DNA from: Agromyces salentinus
Lineage (GTDB): Bacteria; Actinomycetota; Actinomycetes; Actinomycetales; Microbacteriaceae
Direction: 5' to 3'
Assembly (NCBI RefSeq): GCF_009749395.1
Contig: NZ_WBIR01000002.1
Span: forward strand, 62,001 to 126,000
Length of the DNA: 64,000 nucleotides
In this document: piece by piece, positions 57,321 to 64,000 of the stretch
Layout of the letters: every line of letters begins with the position of its first letter
Numbering within the stretch: the first letter of the stretch is position 1
Notes under the pieces: generated by a model
The model's database searches: none
What the model was told of the DNA's origin: nothing
Seen by the model: only the letters and a program-made list of their open reading frames with translations
Position numbers and translations under genes: made by a program

Positions 57321-57439
57321 GGAGCGCGACGGTGCGCAGCGGAACGTCGGGCCGCGTGCTGCCGGCCTGGCATCACGAGCGTCCCGACGACCGTGAAAAC
57401 TGTACCCCACGGGGCGGGCCGGGCCTTCGCCTCAGCGCC

Positions 57440-60430
57440 CTACGGTCGCGCCGTGCGTCGTCTCGACGCGACCACCAGCACACCCGCTCCGAGCAGGGCG
57501 AGGATCACGGCGGCCGTCAGGGGAAGACCGGTGTCGGCTCCGGCTGACGGCAGCACGCTCACCCCTGCCGCCGAGTCCGCCGTGTTGACGAGGGCGACGG
57601 ACACGACGCGGCCCGCGCCGATCGTGACGCTCGGCTCGCTCACCTCGACCCCGTCGACCTGCCAGACCGGCTCACCCCACGTCACGCCGGGCACCTCGGG
57701 GATCACGGGCTCGGCGAACGTGACGACGGCCCCCGGCGGAAGGTCGGATACCGTCGCGGCCTCGCCCGCCCGCAGCTCGAGCATCTGCTCCGGCTGGTCA
57801 TCGACGCGATATCCGATCGTGAACGTCGTCTCGGGCGGGACGGCCGACGCGCCATCGCCGGCGACCGACTTCGTCACGGTGAAGCCGCCGGGCGCGAGTT
57901 GCGCGATGTTCTCGAGCGAGAGGGCGACCGTCGTGCCCGTCGCCGACATGAACGACACCCAGCCGTCGTCGTCGGGGGCCACCGGTGTGCCGTCGATGCT
58001 CCACTGGGGCTCGCCCCACTGCACGCCGGGGACCTCCGGCAGCGCGGCTTCCCGGACCGAGACGTCGACTCCGGTCGGGAAATCGGATGCCTCGAACACC
58101 TCTCCGGCCACCACGTCGGCCGTCTGGATCGGCCCTTCGGAGACGCGGTACTCGATGGGGTAGGTCGTGTCTGGGGGAACGAGGTCGGACGCTGCCCCAC
58201 TGACCGTCTTGACGAATGAGAGCGAGCCGATGCCGTTCGCGGTGTTGACGAGCGACAGCGCGACGGTCGCGCCGGGCTGGACGACGAACGTGATGTCGCC
58301 CTCGGCATCGGGCGTCTGCGGCACGCCGTCGATCGTCCAGCCGGGAGTCCCCCACTCGACACCGGGGATCTCGGGCAGCTCCCCCTCGCGAACCGTCACG
58401 ACGGTGCCGGCGGGCAGCTCGTCGAAGGTGATCACCTCATCGGCCGGAACCACCACGGTCTCTTCGGGCCCGCCGTCGAGCGTGTAGACGAGCGGGAACT
58501 CGAGATCATCGGGAAGCGCGCCGATGCCATCGCCGATGACGGTCTTCGAGACCGAGATCCAACCGACGGCCTCGGCCTGGTTGACGAGGTCGAGCGCGAT
58601 CGTCTCGCCGCCGACGAGGGTGAACTCGACGGCGCCGCTCGCGTCGGGAGTGAGCGGCTCACCGTCGATCGTCCAGGTCGGGGTCCCCCACGCGATGCCG
58701 TCGACCTCGGGGAGGCCGACCTCGGTGATCGTCACGACATCGCCGGCCGCCAGGTCGTCGACGACGGCGGTTTCCCCCGGCGTCACGACGAGTTCGTTCG
58801 GTGCACCGCCGTCGACCTCGTACTCGAGCGTGAACTCCTCGCCGGAGGGTACGGCCGTGGCCCCTGAGCCGGCCAACGTCTTCGTGACGCTGAATCCGGC
58901 CGGGATCGGTGCCGCGGTGTCGGTGACCACGAGGCTGACGGTCGGATGCGTGGAATCGATGGTGAAGACCGTCTCGCCGTCCCAGGAGACGTCGCTCCAG
59001 GCGAGTTCGGGGGGAAGGAGCGCATCGTCCGGCTGGATCTCGAACACCGCGATGCTGGTGCCGAACGGGAAGTCGGCTTCGGGCGAGACGGGGGTGCCGT
59101 CGGGGTCGAGTGCCAGGATGCCCGTCGAGATCGTCCCGTCAGGTTCGAGGGCGAGATACCCCACCTCGAAGACGGTGCCCGGCGCGAGCCCGCCGGCCTC
59201 GACGCCGCTCAGCGCCTTCGCCACCGAGAAGTTCCCGGCGTCGACGGGGGCCGCGCACGGCAGCGCGCCCGCGAAGAGGTACGAGTGCACCTCGCCGCCC
59301 GTGATGTCCACGGAGTTCGCGATGATCTGGCCGTCCCAGGGCTGCGCGGTGATGCTCAGGTCGGCGTTCGGTGCGTAGATGGAACCGTCGCCCCGGCCGT
59401 CGGTGGCGATCGTGACCGAGCCGCTGACCTGGGAGAGGTCCCAGATGACGTACGGCGAGTAGGTGCCCTCGGGGTCGATGGAGGGCGGGAGGATCGACGT
59501 CGTACCGGGTTCGACGTGGATGACGAGCGGATTGGCCGGACCCGGGGTGCCATCGGAGAACTGCAGGAGTCGGGCGCCCTCGATGTCGGCGTACTGGACG
59601 ACGTTCGGCTGGTCGGGCGAGAGCGTCCCGAGCACGACCCGGTCGCCCGCATCCTCGGCGATCTCGACCGGGTATCCGATCAGGTTGTCAGGATCGACGA
59701 CATCGATGAGGCACTGGTCGATCTCACCCTCGTCCGCCTGGGCGTTCGCCTCCACGTAGCTCGCCACGATCGAGGCCGTGTCCTCGCCCGTCGCGTACGT
59801 GTAGATGCTGCCGTCGCCGTCGGCGCTCGTCGGGGGGACGGAATCCGCGGGGTGGACCTGGTCGCGCGCATCGATGAGCGGCGGGGTGTCGGTGCCCTGC
59901 TCCAGCGCGTATCGAAGCCACGACGCACGGGTGAAGGTGACGAAGGGAGTCGTTCGGTCGACGATCTTCAGGTCGCCGAACTGGGACGGTTGCGTCGCCC
60001 CCGCATTCGTGATCTCGACCCGACCGGAGTTCGTGGCAGGGTCGGGATCGTAGGAGCCCGCCAGCACCCGCGTCGGGTCCGAGTCGATCGTCGGGAGGAC
60101 GTAGCTCCCGGTTCCCGCGATGACATGGGCGAACTGGTATCCGGCCGTCTGCGTGACCCGGAGCTGGTCGCCGACCGCGATGCTGCCCTCGAACTCCGTG
60201 TTGCCGAGGACCGCGTCGTCCTTCGCGTAGACGGTGAAGCCGCCCGCGAGCGTGAACGGGTTGACGCCGATCAGGCCGGCCGGCAGGGCCGCCGGCGCGA
60301 CTGCGGGCAGGGTGACGGATGATACCGGCTCAGCCGTGGCGGACGATGCCGCGACGCCGAGCGCTGAACCGCCCGCGACGGCGAGGACGCCCAAGGCCGC
60401 GACGAACCTGCGCAATGAACCGTGCCGCAT
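57440..60430 (-). CDS. Cell-surface protein with choice-of-anchor A domain and five DUF5979-like repeats
   Basis: Secreted, cell-wall-anchored protein of 996 residues. A signal peptide covers about residues 1-33 (RRFVAALGVLAVAGGSALG, cleavage near ATA). Residues about 50-390 form a choice-of-anchor A type domain (VNPFTLAGGFTVYAKDDAVL, EGSIAVGDQL). Five repeats of about 112 residues start at 398, 511, 623, 735 and 848 with F-x-V-x-K-x-[VL], of DUF5979 type. The C-terminus has LPSAGADTG, a hydrophobic helix and RRRTARP, a non-canonical sortase signal. ATG behind AAGGAG. Likely an adhesin or surface-layer component. Confidence 0.83.
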   Translation of the reverse strand: MRHGSLRRFVAALGVLAVAGGSALGVAASSATAEPVSSVTLPAVAPAALPAGLIGVNPFTLAGGFTVYAKDDAVLGNTEFEGSIAVGDQLRVTQTAGYQFAHVIAGTGSYVLPTIDSDPTRVLAGSYDPDPATNSGRVEITNAGATQPSQFGDLKIVDRTTPFVTFTRASWLRYALEQGTDTPPLIDARDQVHPADSVPPTSADGDGSIYTYATGEDTASIVASYVEANAQADEGEIDQCLIDVVDPDNLIGYPVEIAEDAGDRVVLGTLSPDQPNVVQYADIEGARLLQFSDGTPGPANPLVIHVEPGTTSILPPSIDPEGTYSPYVIWDLSQVSGSVTIATDGRGDGSIYAPNADLSITAQPWDGQIIANSVDITGGEVHSYLFAGALPCAAPVDAGNFSVAKALSGVEAGGLAPGTVFEVGYLALEPDGTISTGILALDPDGTPVSPEADFPFGTSIAVFEIQPDDALLPPELAWSDVSWDGETVFTIDSTHPTVSLVVTDTAAPIPAGFSVTKTLAGSGATAVPSGEEFTLEYEVDGGAPNELVVTPGETAVVDDLAAGDVVTITEVGLPEVDGIAWGTPTWTIDGEPLTPDASGAVEFTLVGGETIALDLVNQAEAVGWISVSKTVIGDGIGALPDDLEFPLVYTLDGGPEETVVVPADEVITFDELPAGTVVTVREGELPEIPGVEWGTPGWTIDGVPQTPDAEGDITFVVQPGATVALSLVNTANGIGSLSFVKTVSGAASDLVPPDTTYPIEYRVSEGPIQTADVVAGEVFEASDFPTGVDVSVREAALPEVPGVQWGEPQWSIDGTPVAPDDDGWVSFMSATGTTVALSLENIAQLAPGGFTVTKSVAGDGASAVPPETTFTIGYRVDDQPEQMLELRAGEAATVSDLPPGAVVTFAEPVIPEVPGVTWGEPVWQVDGVEVSEPSVTIGAGRVVSVALVNTADSAAGVSVLPSAGADTGLPLTAAVILALLGAGVLVVASRRRTARP
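57575..59239 (-). repeat. Five tandem ~112-residue domain repeats
   Basis: Coding repeats of about 336 bp beginning at 59239, 58900, 58564, 58228 and 57889 (minus strand). Each ends in a motif like WTIDG followed by VALSLVN. Units 2 to 5 are most alike; the first is diverged. Confidence 0.8.
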
Positions 60431-60638
60431 GATGCTCCTTCGGGTACCACCGAGGTGCATCGCCCTCGCGCACTGCCGGGTGCATGGTGCGCTGCCGGTG
60501 CTCCCCCACCCGCCAGCAAACCATATTCGGCTCGAATCTCCTATGGCGGGCGTCGGGATCGGCTGGGTGGACAGCCGGTCGATGTCAAGCCCCTCGGCTC
60601 CGGCATCGCACGATTCTCTCCCTGGCGCCCCGGCCCGC

Positions 60639-60644
60639 TACCGT
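60639..60644 (+). promoter_or_regulatory. Hydrolase gene -10 element (leaderless)
   Basis: TACCGT followed by 6 nt and the GTG start at 60651. The rest of the 220-bp gap holds no gene. Confidence 0.4.
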
Positions 60645-60650
60645 TGGGTG

Positions 60651-61823
60651 GTGCATCCCTCTGTGAACGCCGTTGTCGCCGGCAACCTCGGCCACCTGTC
60701 GCTCAACCGTCCCGACTCGATCAACGCGATCGACCTCGAGATGATGCGCGGCCTCACCGAGGCGCTCGACGCGTGGGCCGACGACGAGGCCGTCACCGCG
60801 ATCCTGCTCGACGGCACCGGCGACTACGGCTTCTGCGCCGGTGGCGACTTCCGCGAGATCCTGGCGCGGGCCGCCGAGGGCATGACGATCGGATCCGTGT
60901 TCTTCCGCAACGAGTACCGACTGATCGCCAAGCTCGCCGAATACCCGAAGCCGATCATCTCGATCATGCACGGCATGACGATGGGCAGCGGCATCTCGCT
61001 CGCAGGGCACGTGTCCACGCGGGTGGTGACCGATCGGGTGAAGCTCGGCCAGCCCGAGACCGGGTACGGATTCGTGCCCGACGGCGGGGCCAGCTGGCGA
61101 CTTGCGCGGACTCCCGGGGAGATCGGCACCTACCTCGCGCTGAACTCCGTCGACCTCAGCCCCGCGGACGCGATCGAGCTCGGCTTCGCCGACGTGATGG
61201 TTCCGGCGGAGCGGGTCGGCGACCTCACGGCGGCGCTCCTGGACGCCGACGACGCGGCCTCCCCCGACGAGAAGGCTCGACGCTTCGCCACGGAGGCCGG
61301 CCCCTCCGCAGTGCTCGCGCGTCGCGACTGGATCGACGCCTGCTACTCGGCCGACACGGTCGAGGCGATCCTCGAGCGGCTCTGGGCGTTCTCGAACGGC
61401 GACGTCGTCGAAGGACTCGCCGCCGCGGACTCGAACGATCCCGACGCGGCGTCGAACGCGGCATCCGCTGCCGACGCGCTGCTGCGACTCTCACCCACGG
61501 CCCTGGTCGCGACCCTTCGATCGGTGCGCGCCGCAAGCGACAGCGAGACCCTGCGCGACGCGCTCGAGCGCGAACTGCGACTCGCCCGCTGGTTCACCAC
61601 GCAGCCCGACCTGTTCACGGGCGTGCAGGCGCTCGTGGCGCAGAACACCGAGACGCTGCACCAGGACGAGGTCCCGGAATGGAAGCCCGCAGAGCTCGCC
61701 GACGTGGATGTCGCGGACATCGTCGCCGCGATGCAGACGCAGCTCCGCCACAGCGTGTTCTCCCGCGGCTTGGGCATCCCGGAGGAAGAGCCCGCCGCAG
61801 CGCCCGAGTCCGCGTCCGCGTAG
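60651..61823 (+). CDS. Enoyl-CoA hydratase/isomerase family, 3-hydroxyisobutyryl-CoA hydrolase-like
   Basis: Crotonase-fold enzyme of 390 residues, longer than simple enoyl-CoA hydratases and matching the HIBYL-CoA hydrolase group of valine breakdown. Motifs are the oxyanion-hole segments GFCAGGDFREI and MHGMTMGSGISLA, and the PETGYGFVPDGGASW catalytic-Glu segment; a C-terminal helical extension follows. GTG start inferred from the -10-like hexamer 6 nt upstream and from where family similarity begins. No other valine-degradation gene is nearby. Confidence 0.82.
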   Translation: MHPSVNAVVAGNLGHLSLNRPDSINAIDLEMMRGLTEALDAWADDEAVTAILLDGTGDYGFCAGGDFREILARAAEGMTIGSVFFRNEYRLIAKLAEYPKPIISIMHGMTMGSGISLAGHVSTRVVTDRVKLGQPETGYGFVPDGGASWRLARTPGEIGTYLALNSVDLSPADAIELGFADVMVPAERVGDLTAALLDADDAASPDEKARRFATEAGPSAVLARRDWIDACYSADTVEAILERLWAFSNGDVVEGLAAADSNDPDAASNAASAADALLRLSPTALVATLRSVRAASDSETLRDALERELRLARWFTTQPDLFTGVQALVAQNTETLHQDEVPEWKPAELADVDVADIVAAMQTQLRHSVFSRGLGIPEEEPAAAPESASA

Positions 61824-61863
61824 CGGGCGGAGGCTCGCGAGGGCAAGCGCGCCGCGCGCCCGC

Positions 61864-63102
61864 TCACCAGTCGTGGACGGTGCCGTCGAGGAGTCGGTTG
61901 TAGGGAAGGTAGGCCTGTTCGTACGGGTACGTGCCCGCCTCATCGACGTCGAGCTCGACGCCGAGTCCGGGCTTGTCGCCGGGGTGGAGGTAGCCGTCGG
62001 TCCAGGTGAAGGACTGCTCGAAGACCCGGTCGGTCTTCGCACCGTGGCGCATGTACTCCTGGATGCCGAAGTTGTGGATCGACAGTCCGAGGTGCATGGC
62101 GGCCGCCATCCCGACCGGGCTGATGTCGGTCGGACCGTGCATGCCCGACTTGATCTGGTACATCGCCGCGTAGTCCAGCGTCTTCTTCAGCGGTGAGATG
62201 CCGCCCATGTGCGTGACCGCGCCGCGCACGTAGTCGATGAGCTGGTCGCGGATGATGTCCTTGAAGTCCCAGACCGTGTTGAAGATCTCGCCGATCGCGA
62301 GCGGTGTCGTGGTGTGCTGGCGCACCAAGCGCAGGGCCTCCTGGTTCTCGGCCGGCGTGCAATCCTCGAGCCAGAACAGGTCGTACGGCTCGAGGTCCTT
62401 GCCGAGGCGGGCGGCCTGGATCGGCGTCATCCGGTGATGCCCGTCGTGCAACAGTGGCAGATCGGGCCCGAACTCGTTGCGCACCGCTTCGAACACGCCG
62501 GGCAGGTGGTTCAGGTAGGCACGCGTGTCCCAATCCTCCTCGACCGGCTTCGCTCCGCGGCGTGCGGGTTCGTGGTCGTAGCGAACGGATGCGTCGCCGA
62601 CCTCGGCGCCCTGTGCTGCGATGCCGTAGATCGCCTTGAGGGTCGGTACGCCGGTCTGCACCCGGATCGCCTTGTATCCCTGCTCCTGGTGGGAGCGGAT
62701 CGAGTCGAAGAGTTCGGGCAGCTCCTTGCCCGATGCGTGCCCGTAGGCCATCAGGCCGTTCCGGGACGCCCCGCCGAGCAGCTGGTACACGGGCATCCCG
62801 GCCGCCTTGCCCTTGATGTCCCAGAGCGCCATGTCGACCGCCGCGATCGCGGCCATCGTGACCGGCCCGCGACGCCAGTACGCCGACCGGTACAGGAACT
62901 GCCACGTGTCCTCGATCCTCCCGGCATCCGCGCCGATCAGCAGCGGCACGACATGCTCGGTCAGGTACGCGACCACGGCGAGCTCGCGCCCGTTCAGGGT
63001 CGCATCCCCGAGCCCCGTGAGCCCGTCGTCGGTCGTCAGCTTCAGCGTGACGAAGTTGCGGTCGGGGCTGGTCACGATGACCTCAGCCTTGTCGATGATC
63101 AT
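61864..63102 (-). CDS. D-mannonate dehydratase-type enolase superfamily enzyme (ManD/RspA)
   Basis: Enolase-superfamily acid-sugar dehydratase of 412 residues. Family features in order: [21 protein letters not shown] at the N-terminal capping domain, [36 protein letters not shown] (metal and general-base region), [18 protein letters not shown], and the C-terminal [15 protein letters not shown]. These match the ManD subgroup that converts D-mannonate to 2-keto-3-deoxygluconate. The neighbouring mannitol-dehydrogenase-family gene supports a hexuronate pathway. ATG with a GGAAAGAG site. Confidence 0.85.
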   Translation of the reverse strand: MIIDKAEVIVTSPDRNFVTLKLTTDDGLTGLGDATLNGRELAVVAYLTEHVVPLLIGADAGRIEDTWQFLYRSAYWRRGPVTMAAIAAVDMALWDIKGKAAGMPVYQLLGGASRNGLMAYGHASGKELPELFDSIRSHQEQGYKAIRVQTGVPTLKAIYGIAAQGAEVGDASVRYDHEPARRGAKPVEEDWDTRAYLNHLPGVFEAVRNEFGPDLPLLHDGHHRMTPIQAARLGKDLEPYDLFWLEDCTPAENQEALRLVRQHTTTPLAIGEIFNTVWDFKDIIRDQLIDYVRGAVTHMGGISPLKKTLDYAAMYQIKSGMHGPTDISPVGMAAAMHLGLSIHNFGIQEYMRHGAKTDRVFEQSFTWTDGYLHPGDKPGLGVELDVDEAGTYPYEQAYLPYNRLLDGTVHDW

Positions 63103-63155
63103 GGTGCTCTTTCCGTGGGTGGTCGTGGTTCGACGATGGAGGGATGCGCGCGCGC

Positions 63156-64000
63156 TCAGGACGGCTCGAGCACGGCGAACTCGGATGCCACGCGTGCCGC
63201 GAACGGCTCGTCGGCGGCCAGCCGCTCGTCCAGCGCGCAGAGCAGGGCATGACGGGCGGATGCCTCGAGCGACGCGATCGCGGCCGCCTCGAGGCCGCGC
63301 GGGGTCGGCGCGAACCCCTGGCCGACGCCGAGCATCCAGGCTGCGATCGCGGAGGCGCATCCGCCCGCCGATCGCCCGGCGGCGCGTTCGCCGAGCGCGA
63401 CGGGGACGATGCGGAGCCGCACCTTGGTGGTCGAGTCCTGGGCGATCTGCGACAGGCGGTGCTCGATCCTGGGGTTGCGGAAGCGTTCGAGCAGGGAGGC
63501 CCGATACTCGGCGAGATCGAGGCCGGGCAGTTGGCGCGCGTCATCGTCCCAGAGCGCCTCGACAAGGCGGCGACAGGCCTGGTCCTCGATGGCGGTGCTC
63601 ACGAGTGCGTGCCCGCGTGTTTGCCCGAACGCGGCGAGCACCGTGTGGGCGCCGTTCAGCATCCAGAGTTTGCGGTTCTCCCACGGCTCGAGGTCGTCGA
63701 CGAACCGGGCACCGGCTGCTTCCCACTCCGGGCGACCCGCGGGGAACGCTCCCGAGAGCACCCAGTCCGAGAACGGCTCGGTCACGACGGGCGCGGCGTC
63801 GCGCCATCCGCTCGCCTCGGTGACGGGAGCCGACTCGGACTCGACGTCGATCGCCGGAGTGATCCGGTCGACCGACGTCGAGACGACGGCGACCGACTCC
63901 GCGAACCAACTCCCCAGCTCCGACGAGACCAGGCCCGCGAGCTCCGCCAGCGCGCGCCGCAGCAGCCCGCCGTTGTCGGGAAGGTTGTCGCACGAGACGA
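63156..64000 (-). CDS. Mannitol dehydrogenase family protein (fructuronate reductase-like), partial
   Basis: C-terminal 280 residues of an NAD-dependent long-chain polyol dehydrogenase; the N-terminal part lies beyond the right edge. Visible features are [20 protein letters not shown], and the catalytic segment [16 protein letters not shown] with the active-site Lys and His. Next to a ManD-type dehydratase, the likely role is reduction of fructuronate to mannonate (UxuB-like); mannitol or another polyol is possible. It lies upstream of the dehydratase on the same strand, 53 bp away, so the two are probably one operon. Confidence 0.82.
   Translation of the reverse strand, partial: VSCDNLPDNGGLLRRALAELAGLVSSELGSWFAESVAVVSTSVDRITPAIDVESESAPVTEASGWRDAAPVVTEPFSDWVLSGAFPAGRPEWEAAGARFVDDLEPWENRKLWMLNGAHTVLAAFGQTRGHALVSTAIEDQACRRLVEALWDDDARQLPGLDLAEYRASLLERFRNPRIEHRLSQIAQDSTTKVRLRIVPVALGERAAGRSAGGCASAIAAWMLGVGQGFAPTPRGLEAAAIASLEASARHALLCALDERLAADEPFAARVASEFAVLEPS

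Noticed and set aside
57575-59239. Long direct repeats suggesting duplication by a mobile element
   Set aside because: They are protein-domain repeats within one intact reading frame; no transposase, inverted ends or target duplication is visible.

Overview
The window is a gene-dense, high-GC actinobacterial chromosome segment. Menaquinol-oxidase genes of the actinobacterial type (qcrA-qcrB, ctaF), a MurT/GatD-like pair, a PAC2 protein, the aceE-fasR-fabD-fabH-acpP-fabF order, the glnA-glnE-glnA2 group and many actinobacterial DUFs (3043, 4191, 3145, 7455) point to the family Microbacteriaceae (Agromyces/Leifsonia/Microbacterium-like). Genus is inference. I see no phage, insertion sequence, CRISPR array or plasmid marker; this is core chromosome with a few accessory genes near the right end.

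Layout. 1-7.0 kb: respiratory chain (Rieske protein, cytochrome b, then on the other strand cytochrome oxidase subunits II, I and IV) with an rRNA-methyltransferase-like gene between. 7.0-10.8 kb: erpA, an M20 peptidase, DUF3043 protein, a phosphodiesterase-like protein. 10.8-15.5 kb: convergent topoisomerase IV genes parC and parE. 15.6-22.2 kb: DUF7455 zinc protein, GatD-like and MurT-like cell-wall proteins, primary sigma factor, PAC2 protein, leucyl aminopeptidase. 22.3-31.5 kb: lipoate-linked block (lpd, E2, lipB, lipA) with a membrane pseudokinase, DUF4191 and RDD proteins, then glnA. 31.6-36.0 kb: glnE and glnA2. 36.0-41.6 kb: panB, a small SPOR-like protein, map, polyphosphate glucokinase, RNase P RNA, a zinc-ribbon coiled-coil protein, Nif3, tRNA-Val and a peroxiredoxin. 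41.7-49.5 kb: aceE, fasR and the fatty-acid synthesis cluster. 49.6-57.4 kb: DUF3145, PadR regulator, PolA-like polymerase, a zinc-ribbon nuclease-like protein, NfeD plus flotillin, and an oddly N-truncated SulP transporter. 57.4-64 kb: a large repeat-containing surface protein, a 3-hydroxyisobutyryl-CoA hydrolase-like enzyme, and a hexuronate catabolic pair (ManD-type dehydratase, mannitol-dehydrogenase-family enzyme running off the end).

How it works together: aceE, the E2 and lpd gene products can form a 2-oxoacid dehydrogenase complex whose lipoyl cofactor is made by LipB/LipA; acetyl-CoA then feeds the fab cluster under a FasR-type regulator. GlnA is flanked by its adenylyltransferase GlnE and preceded by a textbook GlnR box.

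The strongest lead for something new is the GatD/MurT pair: GatD has Gly in place of the nucleophilic Cys and other glutamine-pocket changes, and MurT has no cysteine at all, so its zinc ribbon is gone. Microbacteriaceae build type-B peptidoglycan in which the D-Glu alpha-carboxyl carries the cross-bridge instead of an amide, so this pair may have been repurposed to attach that bridge. A second broad signal is a recurrent -10-like hexamer (often TAGGCT/TAGACT) 6-8 nt ahead of about 16 start codons, indicating many leaderless mRNAs.
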